From Bacillota bacterium (lineage in GTDB: Bacteria > Bacillota > Clostridia > Acetivibrionales > DSM-1351), in NCBI GenBank assembly GCA_023412635.1, contig JAEYNI010000353.1, positions 1 to 12,295 on the forward strand: a DNA stretch of 12,295 nucleotides, read 5' to 3'. The position numbers and the translations under genes are program-made. Positions 1 to 7,823 of this stretch are shown here, in pieces; the first letter of the stretch is position 1, and the number at the start of each line of letters is the position of its first letter. A model generated the notes under the pieces. That model had not been told where the DNA came from. It worked only from the letters and a program-made list of their open reading frames with translations, and did not search any database.

Positions 1-150
1 AAGGCATGCAGAAGTAAAAGAGAGCATTCAACTAAGAAAGAGTTATATGATGCGATATGTGCTGAGTGCGGGCAAACTACAAGGGTGCCTTTTAAGCCAC
101 ATTTGGACAAACCAGTGTATTGCAGCACATGTTATTCAAGTAAAAAGTAA
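1..150 (+). CDS. Zinc-ribbon protein, C-terminal 49 residues (5' end outside window)
   Basis: The open frame starts at base 1 and ends at TAA 148-150; the start codon lies outside the window. The visible part has a pair of CxxC knuckles (CAEC and CSTC) separated by exactly 17 residues. This is the CxxC-x17-CxxC signature of a small, widespread bacterial zinc-ribbon family. The opening residues KACRSKRE match the way the preceding zinc-ribbon half of such proteins usually ends (a CKxCR motif followed by a basic stretch), so the whole protein is probably about 90-100 residues with two zinc knuckle pairs. Family knowledge gives no specific reaction; nucleic-acid or protein binding is the usual guess. 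A good terminator follows about 30 bases downstream, so this is the end of a transcription unit. The family assignment is fairly safe; the function is unknown. Confidence 0.8.
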   Translation, partial: KACRSKREHSTKKELYDAICAECGQTTRVPFKPHLDKPVYCSTCYSSKK

Positions 151-181
151 TATTTGAATATATCATAAAACAATTCTTATA

Positions 182-217
182 AGTAGGCTGACTGTTTTTA
201 GTCAACCTACTTTTTTT
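182..217 (+). terminator. Rho-independent terminator of the zinc-ribbon gene
   Basis: A 12-bp stem (182-193 with 200-211, one C-A mismatch) closes a six-base loop GTTTTT and is followed by a run of seven T (211-217). It lies about 30 bases after the stop codon of the upstream gene. Confidence 0.88.
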
Positions 218-264
218 AAAGTATAGGAATTTATATATTTTATTTTCTTTTCTTTGAATGTGTT

Positions 265-497
265 AATATAACTCGGGTTGAGCAAGTACGCTAAAAAATT
301 CCAAATAGATAAATTCCTAGACGTGGGGATTGAAAAGGGGAATCCCCCTTTCCGGTGTAGAGGGGGTGCTCAGAAATGTGAAGCATTTCGTCGAAGGGGG
401 CAGTAGTGCCCCCTAGCGAACAAGATAATTTGCGAGCGAAGACAGAGTAATAAGAATGAGCACAAAAAAGCTTTGCAAAGCAAATTTCTTGCTACCT
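265..497. other. Candidate structured RNA or repeat element upstream of glgB
   Basis: Helices visible by eye: an outer stem pairing 266-268 plus 271-276 with 488-496 (9 bp, two-base bulge, extendable by one G-T pair); a hairpin at 325-347 or, alternatively, 332-352; a long-range stem 366-371 with 458-463 (GTGCTC/GAGCAC). Inside that stem lie three hairpins: 373-389 (6 bp), 395-414 (8 perfect bp, GTAG loop) and 416-433 (5 bp). A 12-base palindrome (GCTTTGCAAAGC) sits at 470-481. Together they nest into a closed multi-branched shape, which suggests a folded RNA or a palindrome-rich mobile repeat rather than chance. The strand is undetermined: on the minus strand the palindrome is followed by six T, but it would lie near the 5' end of such a transcript. 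I do not recognise a known RNA family. A degraded transposon end (for example an IS200/IS605-type right end with its guide RNA) is possible, but no transposase or TnpB is nearby. Confidence 0.45.
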
Positions 498-503
498 TTG
501 TTC

Positions 504-532
504 TTGTTAATCTGATCAAAATATTATAGTAT
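504..532 (+). promoter_or_regulatory. Weak sigma-A promoter candidate for glgB
   Basis: TTGTTA (504-509) is followed after 17 bases by TAGTAT (527-532), with overlapping alternatives TATTAT (522-527) and TATAGT (525-530). The position, about 60-85 bases before the glgB start and just right of the structured block, is suitable. If this promoter is the real one, the structured block is not part of the glgB transcript. The A/T-rich context makes chance matches likely. Confidence 0.3.
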
Positions 533-589
533 GGTAAATATAGGTGCTTGTTCATCTTTACTGTAAAATTTTCACTATGAGGTGGTCTA

Positions 590-2875
590 ATGGGAAATGA
601 GAATCAGGCAGTTATTAACAGTATAATTAACGGTGATTGCAGAGATCCCCACGTATTTCTCGGCATGCACATTATAAACGGTAAGAGGCAGAAAAAAGAT
701 GTTGCAGTGAGGGTCTATCATCCGGAGGCTAAATGTATAGAACTGCTGGATGTGTCTGAAAACACCTTCTATCCCATCCCTCCCAAATATGAGAACGGAA
801 TTTATGAAGTAATTTTTCCTAATAGAAAAGATTTATTTGAATATAAACTTAAAATAACCGACAAGTCCGGAGATAGTTATTTAACCCATGACCCTTACAG
901 TTTCTGGCCTGTTATATCCGAATACGATGTATACCTTTTCAACCAGGGAAATAGCCATAAAATTTATGAAAAATTGGGTGCTCATGTTATGACCATTAAC
1001 AATGTATCAGGCACTCTTTTTTCGGTGTGGTCTCCCTGTGCAAAAAGGGTAAGCGTTATCGGAAGCTTCAACCAGTGGGATGGTCGCAGGCACCAGATGC
1101 GCCAGTTAGGGGCCTCCGGAATTTGGGAACTTTTTATACCTCTGGTGTCAGGCGGTGACCTGTATAAATTTGAAATAAAAACACTGTCTGGCCAGGTCAT
1201 AGCCAAGGCTGATCCCTATGCCTTTTTCGCTGAGAAGCGGCCAGCCAAAGCATCCGTTGTATACAATATTGAAAATTATCAGTGGCAGGATTCGTCATGG
1301 CTGGAGCAGAGAGAGTCCTCAGATGTTTTTTCAATGCCGGTTTCCATCTATGAACTTCATCTGGGTACCTGGTCCACTCTGGCCGAACCTGATGAAAATG
1401 ATGATATATTTCTTAATTATAGAGTTATTGCCGACAGGCTTATCCCATATATAAAGTATATGGGTTATACCCATGTTGAACTGCTCCCTGTCACCGAGCA
1501 TCCCTTTGACGGCTCCTGGGGCTATCAGGTGACAGGCTACTACGCTGTGACCAGCCGTTACGGTTCTCCAGAGGACTTTATGTACCTTGTGGACCAATGT
1601 CACCAAAACGGCATAGGAGTTATACTGGACTGGGTTCCGGCGCATTTCCCAAAGGATGCGCATGGTCTGGCTAAATTTGACGGTACAGCCTTATATGAGC
1701 ATGAAGACCCTCTTCAGGGTGAGCATCCTGAATGGGGAACACTGGTTTTCAATCATGGTAGAAATGAAGTCAGAAACTTTTTAGTATCAAACGCAATATT
1801 CTGGTTTGAAAAATACCATATTGACGGTTTAAGAGTTGATGCTGTCGCTTCCATGATATATTTGGACTACGCTAAAAAACCAGGACAATGGGTACCCAAC
1901 AAGTTCGGCGGCAATATGAACCTTGAAGCCGTTGAGTTTTTAAAACAGCTTAACACCACCGTTTTCAGCTACTTTAAAGGAATAATGATGATAGCCGAAG
2001 AATCCTCTGCGTGGCCTATGATAACCAAACCCCCATATATGGGCGGTTTAGGCTTTACCTTTAAGTGGAACATGGGCTGGATGAATGATTTCTTGAAATA
2101 TGTGAGTATGGACCCTATATTCCGTAAATATCACCATAATCTTATAACCTTCTCACTTATGTATGCCTTCAGTGAAAATTATGTGCTTGTTCTCTCCCAT
2201 GATGAGGTTGTTCATGGCAAGTGCTCCATGCTTAACAAAATGCCGGGGGATTACTGGCAGAAGTTTGCAGGCTTGAGGGTTACATATGGCTACACCTATG
2301 GACATCCAGGCAAGAAGCTGCTTTTCATGGGTAGTGAATTTGGACAGTTTATTGAGTGGAATGACAAAAAGGGTCTTGACTGGCATCTATTGGATTATGA
2401 GATGCATAAGAAAATGCAGACCTTTGTCAGTGACCTTAATAAACTGTATGTAAATGAAAAAGCTCTATATCAAGTGGATTTCAGCTATGAAGGCTTCGAA
2501 TGGATAGACTGTAATGACACCGACCACAGCGTTGTGTCCTTCATTCGCAAAGGCATTGACAGTAAAGACATCCTTCTTTTCGTATGTAACTTTACCCCTG
2601 CCGTAAACGATAACTACTGTATCGGTGCACCTTTTGATCTTGAATATGAGTTGGTGCTTAACAGCAACTATGAAAAGTACGGTGGCTATGAGCCTGATAA
2701 AGATAATGTAATTTATTCTGTTGAAAAAGAGCCTCTCCATGGACGGCCCTGCAGGCTTAGGCTGAATATTCCGCCTCTCAGCGTGCTGGTATTAAGACCG
2801 TTATTTACCGAAACAGATTATATTGAATGTGAAGATATCAGTGATCCTTACGAAGGTATAACTCTTGATAATTAA
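590..2875 (+). CDS. glgB: 1,4-alpha-glucan (glycogen) branching enzyme, GH13
   Basis: This 761-residue enzyme cuts alpha-1,4-glucan chains and rejoins the piece as an alpha-1,6 branch during cytoplasmic glycogen synthesis. The order is an N-terminal beta-sandwich (about 15-110), a CBM48-type module (about 135-225), the (beta/alpha)8 GH13 catalytic barrel (about 250-620) and a C-terminal beta domain. GH13 signatures are intact: DGSWGYQVTGYYA at 307-319, the nucleophile D417 in GLRVDAV, the acid/base E470 in IAEESS, and D538 in LSHDEVVHGK. The spacings of 53 and 121 residues between them equal those of the E. coli enzyme (D405, E458, D526), and the length is only slightly above the family norm. 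The ATG follows GAGGTGG (579-585) by four bases. Other glg genes are absent nearby; the gene stands alone between two terminators. Identification is firm. Confidence 0.97.
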   Translation: MGNENQAVINSIINGDCRDPHVFLGMHIINGKRQKKDVAVRVYHPEAKCIELLDVSENTFYPIPPKYENGIYEVIFPNRKDLFEYKLKITDKSGDSYLTHDPYSFWPVISEYDVYLFNQGNSHKIYEKLGAHVMTINNVSGTLFSVWSPCAKRVSVIGSFNQWDGRRHQMRQLGASGIWELFIPLVSGGDLYKFEIKTLSGQVIAKADPYAFFAEKRPAKASVVYNIENYQWQDSSWLEQRESSDVFSMPVSIYELHLGTWSTLAEPDENDDIFLNYRVIADRLIPYIKYMGYTHVELLPVTEHPFDGSWGYQVTGYYAVTSRYGSPEDFMYLVDQCHQNGIGVILDWVPAHFPKDAHGLAKFDGTALYEHEDPLQGEHPEWGTLVFNHGRNEVRNFLVSNAIFWFEKYHIDGLRVDAVASMIYLDYAKKPGQWVPNKFGGNMNLEAVEFLKQLNTTVFSYFKGIMMIAEESSAWPMITKPPYMGGLGFTFKWNMGWMNDFLKYVSMDPIFRKYHHNLITFSLMYAFSENYVLVLSHDEVVHGKCSMLNKMPGDYWQKFAGLRVTYGYTYGHPGKKLLFMGSEFGQFIEWNDKKGLDWHLLDYEMHKKMQTFVSDLNKLYVNEKALYQVDFSYEGFEWIDCNDTDHSVVSFIRKGIDSKDILLFVCNFTPAVNDNYCIGAPFDLEYELVLNSNYEKYGGYEPDKDNVIYSVEKEPLHGRPCRLRLNIPPLSVLVLRPLFTETDYIECEDISDPYEGITLDN

Positions 2876-2898
2876 CATTATTTTAGGAAGCTAAACAA

Positions 2899-2928
2899 GG
2901 CCGTCACCAGCAAGTGACGGCCTCTTTT
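2899..2928 (+). terminator. Rho-independent terminator of glgB
   Basis: A perfect 9-bp G/C-rich stem (GGCCGTCAC 2899-2907 with 2914-2922) has loop CAGCAA and tail TCTTTT, 23 bases after the glgB stop. Read on the minus strand the same hairpin is followed by TTGTTT, so it could also stop transcripts of the convergent chemotaxis gene, whose stop codon is about 106 bases away. Confidence 0.9.
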
Positions 2929-2949
2929 GGCATAAAAATTTATTTTATA

Positions 2950-3028
2950 CTATTTAAACCTGTACTATTTAAATCTTATTCTATTTTAATCTTATCCTAT
3001 TTAGATCTTATCACTATTAAATTTCAAG
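2950..3028. repeat. Degenerate tandem repeat, about five units of 15-17 bases
   Basis: Five head-to-tail units begin at 2950, 2965, 2981, 2997 and 3014, each starting CTATT. The two best (2981-2996 and 2997-3012) differ at two of 16 positions; the outer units are more diverged. The array lies between two convergent genes and ends directly at the stop codon of the chemotaxis gene, so it would form that gene's 3' untranslated RNA. It is probably slippage-generated A/T-rich DNA. No function is visible. Confidence 0.6.
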
Positions 3029-4549
3029 TTATTTAACTACCTCAACCAATTCTTTTGACATGTTTTCAATGCTATCTACAGATGAGTCCAATTCCTCCAT
3101 GGAGGCAACCAGCTCCTCACTTGCCATTGCTATCTGCTCAAGATCTCTAAGTGTACCGGTGCTGATTTCCTTAACCGATGCAACCATATCGACTACTTTG
3201 TGACTGCATATGGCGGCCTCTTTGGTATCCTCGCTTACTACAGCGAGCTTCTCTCTCATTTCACTGTTTGCATCGGCCACCTGGGTAAAGGAATTTCTAG
3301 CCTGTTCAATTGTAGCCATTCCCCTGTCAACCATTTCAGAGCCGGTATCCATTGCTTTTACAGCATTTTCGGTATCTTTCATTATTTCTCTAATAAGTGC
3401 TGCAATATCCTTTGCTGCTTTCTGTGAGCCCTCAGCAAGATCTCTTATTTCCTGAGCCACTACTGCAAAACCCTTACCCTGTTCCCCTGCTCTGGCTGAT
3501 TCTATGGAAGCATTCAGAGCCAGAAGGTTTGTTTGAGATGATATCTGGGTAATTACTTCAACAAATTTTGAAATCTCCCCTGACCGACTTTCCAGTTTAG
3601 CAATAGTCTCTTTGCTCTGCCTTGTAGCCTCAGCAATTTCATTCATTTCGTCTACCGCCGACTTCATAACAACAACGCTGTTCTCGGATAATGCTCGTAT
3701 CTGCTCTGATAACTCAGAGAGCTGCATTTCTTCATGTGCTATTTTATCAATGTTAGTGGACATATCTGCTACAATTTCTGTGGTTTCCTCAATATTTCTT
3801 ATAGACTGTTTCGAGCCCTCGGCTATTCTTGACGTCTTATTGGCAATAGATTCATTTGCTTTAGTTGTATTTTCAGTCATAAGTGAGAGGTTGCTGACCG
3901 ATTGAGCAAGAACGTTTGATACGTCAGTGGATTTTTTTGTAACCTTAAGCATTTTGCTGAACATTTCCTGCTGTTCTTCAGCACCCATTATGTTGCTTAA
4001 CATATTGCGTGTCCTTTTTGATAAAACAATAAATATAACAGATAATATTATAAGCTGTATGGTTCTCGGAACCATTCCATATACAATGGTTCTGTAGGTA
4101 TCAGTTAAATTGTCATCGGGTGTCCCTCCTAAAGGTGTAACCAGAAGCTGAGAAATATTTAAAATAATAATTGCTGTCACTGCTGTGTACGAGCTAAGTC
4201 TTCTGGAGAAAAACAGGCTTGCGATTGCAAAGGGAAAAGCGTACAAAACTACTACATGATAGCTTAACAAGGTTGACAATACCCCCACCATCAGTATTGC
4301 TGCTGTTACTGTCATATACTTTACCCACGTATCCTGCCTCTTAAAGCCCGTAACAACAATAAACGGAAGAGTAAGAAGCGCAACTGCCAAAGACATGGCT
4401 ATAGTCATTCGGGTATCATCTACAACAAATATGTCCAAAACATTAAGTATGTAAACTATTATTGCAAAGGTATTAGTACCTAGCATGACCTTAGAAGCGA
4501 ATTTATTTGCTTCTATTTCGTTCCTGATTAGAATTGAATTCTTTTCCAT
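3029..4549 (-). CDS. Methyl-accepting chemotaxis protein with six-helix membrane sensor
   Basis: This 506-residue transducer is expected to pass a signal to CheA/CheW. About six hydrophobic helices fill residues 21-177 (roughly 24-43, 48-68, 77-97, 98-115, 119-140, 157-177) with very short loops. There is therefore no large extracellular ligand domain, and no HAMP domain is evident after the last helix. Residues 185-506 are long coiled coil. The conserved signalling tip is clear at about 325-375 (QTNLLALNASIESARAGEQGK, then GFAVVAQEIRDLAE). The C-terminus (VEVVK) lacks a CheR-binding pentapeptide. AGGAGA (4555-4560) precedes the ATG by five bases. The gene lies 54 bases downstream of sbcC, with a TATAC-TTT-GTATA dyad (4565-4577) in the gap and no evident terminator, so co-transcription is possible. 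The stimulus is unknown; the signal is probably sensed in or at the membrane. Confidence 0.94.
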   Translation of the reverse strand: MEKNSILIRNEIEANKFASKVMLGTNTFAIIVYILNVLDIFVVDDTRMTIAMSLAVALLTLPFIVVTGFKRQDTWVKYMTVTAAILMVGVLSTLLSYHVVVLYAFPFAIASLFFSRRLSSYTAVTAIIILNISQLLVTPLGGTPDDNLTDTYRTIVYGMVPRTIQLIILSVIFIVLSKRTRNMLSNIMGAEEQQEMFSKMLKVTKKSTDVSNVLAQSVSNLSLMTENTTKANESIANKTSRIAEGSKQSIRNIEETTEIVADMSTNIDKIAHEEMQLSELSEQIRALSENSVVVMKSAVDEMNEIAEATRQSKETIAKLESRSGEISKFVEVITQISSQTNLLALNASIESARAGEQGKGFAVVAQEIRDLAEGSQKAAKDIAALIREIMKDTENAVKAMDTGSEMVDRGMATIEQARNSFTQVADANSEMREKLAVVSEDTKEAAICSHKVVDMVASVKEISTGTLRDLEQIAMASEELVASMEELDSSVDSIENMSKELVEVVK

Positions 4550-4603
4550 AGCATTCTCCTATAATATACTTTGTATAATTCGTTTTTTATTATATTTTAT
4601 ATA

Positions 4604-7600
4604 TTATACGAAGAAATCTACAAAACTTCCCTCTTTTTTTAAAATAATTTCTAATACCGACTTTATTCTCTCCTTCAATTCGACCACGTGGGATATTACA
4701 CCTACCAGCCTACCGGTTTTCTGTATCTCTACAAGACATTGTATAGCACTGTCAAGTGATTCCGGATCAAGTGACCCAAAGCCTTCATCAATAAATAGCG
4801 TATCAAGGCTTATACCTCCCGAATAAGACTGAACTACATCCGCCAACCCTAGTGCCAATGCCAGAGAGGCCTTAAAGCCCTCGCCTCCTGAAAGAGTCTT
4901 GACATGCCTTGACTTCCCGGTATAATTATCAAAAACTTCCAGTTCCAGACCTTGTTGTGCGCGGCCTTTACTTTTATCCTCTTTCCTCTGAAGCAGATAT
5001 CTTGAGCCTGTCATCTTTTCCAGCCGCAGATTGGCTGCAGTTATTATTTCATCAAAATATGCCGCCAGAACATACCTTTCAAAGGTTAATCTTTGCGGAT
5101 TATCACCCTTTGCTATCCTTGAGAGTTCCCCGATTATATTATATTTTTTCTCAAGCATCTCAAGACGTGTAATTATCTCTTTGAGCTGTTCCAGGGTTTT
5201 CGTATTGTTTGAATATCTGGAGAAAAGAATATTCTGCTGTTCCTGCAGGAGGTTTTGTTCTTCCAGCAGCTTCTGATAGTTCTGTTCAAGCAGGCCTATT
5301 TCCTGGGTGTTCAAAGCTTTTGTTTCCTCCTCAAGGCGTGTGAGCATATCCTTTAATGACTGCAGTCTTTGGTAATATTCTGTAATGTCCGCCTGTAAGG
5401 AATCCGACTCCTGCTGACTCTTCTTCATGGAAATAAAATGTGTGTAATCCTCAAAACCTGAGGCCTTGAGCCTCTCCTCCAGCAGCTTTTTCAAGTGGTC
5501 CTGCTCCTCCAAGCTCTCCTTCAACGAGGTGGTTACTACTGCAAACTCCTTTTCAGCAATGCTCAAGGCCTGCCGTGCCAGTTCCTGAGCGCGCTCAGCA
5601 TTTTTCAAGCCCTCTTCCAGATCGGTTATTGCGCGCTTTATCTCCTCCAGTGCTAAGTTAAGTTTCGCTATGGACCGCATGTCACCGGGCACTTCCTGTT
5701 CAATAGCTGCCGTCTCCGACTGAGTACGTGCAAGCTCTTCGGTGATGGCTGTTTTCTTCTCATTTTGCTGGTTAAGAGCATCCTCAATTTTCTTGATATT
5801 TTCCGCACTTTCTCTGTATCTCTTCTCAAGTTCCTCTTTTCTGCCTGCAAGTTCGCTCTTTTCTTTGTAAGAGGAAATAAGCGACATGGTTACAGCCTTT
5901 AAAGCAGTCCCTTTAAGAACTATTTCCTCTTTTACTGTTTCAAGTTCCGATATACATCTATATCTGTTATTGCCGTTATTACTGTTTATATCCTCATCCA
6001 ATGTTAACTCCCTGGTCTTCCCTTCGCCTGTTTTGGAAATATTTTCAGGAAGTAAGCCATTTTCAAGCGAAGAGAGCCGATTTTCTATCTCCAGCCTTTT
6101 GCTGTCTATATTTCCGTTAAGTCCGGATAACTCTTTTAACCTTTCGGTCCTCTGTTCATTTAAGACAGCAAATTTCTGCTTTAACTCCTTTAGCTGCTGC
6201 TGGTCAGTTACATTATCAGACGCCGAAGCAGGAGCAGGATGCTCTGTTGACCCACAAACCGGACAGGGGCAGTTATCCTTAAGTGTTTTTGCCATAAGCC
6301 CGGCTTGTCCCCTGAGATAATTGTCTTCCTCCCGCTCCAGCCTGCTGCGGAAATGTACATATTCAATATCAAAGCTTTCAAAGGACTTTTTTAATGCGGT
6401 ATAGCTGTTGTTCTGCTCAAAACAGACTTCTATAAGCTTTTTTATGCTATCCAGTTCAAGGAGAAGCTTTTTATTGGCCGTTATTTCCTTGTCCAGCCTG
6501 ATACTTTCGGTCTCGGCAGAGTATACGCTCCTCAGCTTCTCTTCCTGAGCCCTATAACTATTTTTTTCCTGCTCCAGTTTTTTTACAGACTGTTCCAGTT
6601 CCAGTCTTATCTCGTCACCCTTACGCTTAACCGTTTCCAGCGCTTTTATGGTCTTATCGTACTGCATAACCTTTGGGAGCATGTTATTTAAAAGTGCCAG
6701 TTCAGTCTCCTGCTTTCTTCTTGAAGGCTCTTTTTCCTTCTCCGAATTGAAAAGCTGCTGTGCCCCTTCAAATTCTTCTCTATGCTTCTGAACCTTCTGC
6801 TTTGCCTGCTCAAGCTGTGTGGACTTAATAATTATATTCTGACCGGCCTTTTTTAATTGCTCATCAACCTCGGCAATAGGCAAAGCTTTTCTGGAATAAT
6901 TAAGAGCTGCTTCCTTTTGTCTGTATTCCTCCACCCTGCTTAAGGCACCATTGTATTCGAGGGTTAACTGCTCTTTGTTTGCAAGTTTCCTATTAATTTC
7001 AACCGCCCTGGCTATTTCCTCCTTTAAGCTGCCCTGCTTTTGTATAATAAACTTTAGCCGGGAATTAACAGCCTCCAGGCTGTTGCTATCACTAGCTGCT
7101 GCTTCCGTCAGTTTCTCCATAAACATTTGAATATTAATGTTTTTTGAGTTTCGGACCTCTTCAAGAGACTGATTTTCACCGGTATCCACATGCCTGATAT
7201 GTGTATCCATCTGAGTCTTTATGACATGCACCTGCTTGTAAAGTTCCCTACTCTCATCGTCAAGTCTTCTCTGTATCTCAGCAAAGCCTTCGGTGCCGAA
7301 AATTTTCCTGAATATAAGCTCCCTCTCGCTGCTGTCCGCCTCCAGCAGCTTTCTGAACTCACCCTGGGGCAGCATTACTATCTGCTTGAACTGTGCTTTG
7401 TTTATGCCCAGCAGTTCATTTATTTTTTCATCCACGTTAGCTATTTTGGTAATTAATGTACCATCAGGCAGCAGCATCTCGGCATCTGCATTTCTTATGG
7501 TGTAGCCCTCTCCCCTGAGCTTTTTCTGCTCCTGCTGGGGAGACCTTTTAATTTTATACACCTTACCTCTGAGCTCAAATTCCATTTCAATGTACGTTTC

Positions 7601-7822
7601 TGTCTCAGGCATGGCAAAGTCGCTTCTGAGGCTGTCTCTGTCACGGCTGCTTCCCGATGCCTCTCCAAAAAGCGCAAAACTGATGGCATCAAATATTGTG
7701 GTTTTTCCGGCACCTGTGGGCCCTGAAATAACAAAAATCTGCTCCTTAAGCTTCGTAAAATCAATATACTGTTCTTTGGCGTAGGGGCCAAAGGCACTTA
7801 TAGTCAAATTTAACGGCTTCAT
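4604..7822 (-). CDS. sbcC: Nuclease SbcCD subunit C (Rad50-like SMC ATPase)
   Basis: This 1072-residue ATPase pairs with SbcD to process DNA double-strand ends and cut hairpins. The N-terminal half of the ABC head has Walker A GPTGAGKTT (34-42) and the Q-loop MLPQGEF (150-156). Long charged coiled coils run from about 175 to 870, broken by the zinc hook CPVC at 520-523, where two molecules join through a shared zinc ion. The C-terminal head has the signature LSGGE (977-981), Walker B LFIDE (1009-1013), a D-loop SLDPESLD (1017-1024) and the switch H1045. All key residues are present. The frame remains open to a TTG at 7840, but the family start MKPLNLTISAFGPY begins at ATG 7822 behind GGAAGG, so I use that. 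The start is one base after the sbcD stop, so the two are almost certainly translated as a pair. Identification is firm. Confidence 0.96.
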   Translation of the reverse strand: MKPLNLTISAFGPYAKEQYIDFTKLKEQIFVISGPTGAGKTTIFDAISFALFGEASGSSRDRDSLRSDFAMPETETYIEMEFELRGKVYKIKRSPQQEQKKLRGEGYTIRNADAEMLLPDGTLITKIANVDEKINELLGINKAQFKQIVMLPQGEFRKLLEADSSERELIFRKIFGTEGFAEIQRRLDDESRELYKQVHVIKTQMDTHIRHVDTGENQSLEEVRNSKNINIQMFMEKLTEAAASDSNSLEAVNSRLKFIIQKQGSLKEEIARAVEINRKLANKEQLTLEYNGALSRVEEYRQKEAALNYSRKALPIAEVDEQLKKAGQNIIIKSTQLEQAKQKVQKHREEFEGAQQLFNSEKEKEPSRRKQETELALLNNMLPKVMQYDKTIKALETVKRKGDEIRLELEQSVKKLEQEKNSYRAQEEKLRSVYSAETESIRLDKEITANKKLLLELDSIKKLIEVCFEQNNSYTALKKSFESFDIEYVHFRSRLEREEDNYLRGQAGLMAKTLKDNCPCPVCGSTEHPAPASASDNVTDQQQLKELKQKFAVLNEQRTERLKELSGLNGNIDSKRLEIENRLSSLENGLLPENISKTGEGKTRELTLDEDINSNNGNNRYRCISELETVKEEIVLKGTALKAVTMSLISSYKEKSELAGRKEELEKRYRESAENIKKIEDALNQQNEKKTAITEELARTQSETAAIEQEVPGDMRSIAKLNLALEEIKRAITDLEEGLKNAERAQELARQALSIAEKEFAVVTTSLKESLEEQDHLKKLLEERLKASGFEDYTHFISMKKSQQESDSLQADITEYYQRLQSLKDMLTRLEEETKALNTQEIGLLEQNYQKLLEEQNLLQEQQNILFSRYSNNTKTLEQLKEIITRLEMLEKKYNIIGELSRIAKGDNPQRLTFERYVLAAYFDEIITAANLRLEKMTGSRYLLQRKEDKSKGRAQQGLELEVFDNYTGKSRHVKTLSGGEGFKASLALALGLADVVQSYSGGISLDTLFIDEGFGSLDPESLDSAIQCLVEIQKTGRLVGVISHVVELKERIKSVLEIILKKEGSFVDFFV

Positions 7823-7823
7823 A

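Larger units (their letters stand above)
218..589. other. Long intergenic region between the zinc-ribbon gene and glgB
   Basis: This stretch of 372 bases has no credible protein gene. Its edges (218-260 and 500-570) are ordinary A/T-rich DNA. The middle (about 320-440) is markedly G/C-rich, with four G-tracts (325-328, 337-340, 362-366, 396-400) and two C-tracts (344-348, 409-413), and is full of inverted repeats described separately. A weak promoter candidate for glgB and the glgB ribosome binding site occupy the right end. Confidence 0.85.

Noticed and set aside
325..400. Four G-tracts as a G-quadruplex
   Set aside because: The tracts are separated by about 8, 21 and 29 bases, too long for a stable quadruplex, and C-tracts nearby offer better duplex pairing.
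370..555. A 61-codon minus-strand open frame within the structured block upstream of glgB
   Set aside because: It lies entirely over palindromes and the probable glgB promoter, has no ribosome binding site that I can see, and its product has no recognisable domain.
1331..1663. A 110-codon minus-strand open frame inside glgB
   Set aside because: It is antisense to the conserved GH13 catalytic region, with no domain or supporting signals.
2950..3028. The tandem array as a small CRISPR
   Set aside because: The units are directly adjacent with no spacers, are degenerate and A/T-rich, and no cas genes are present.
5886..6320. A 144-codon plus-strand open frame inside sbcC
   Set aside because: It lies wholly over conserved SbcC coding sequence, including the zinc hook region, and its low-complexity Ser/Leu-rich product is what antisense of coiled-coil codons gives.
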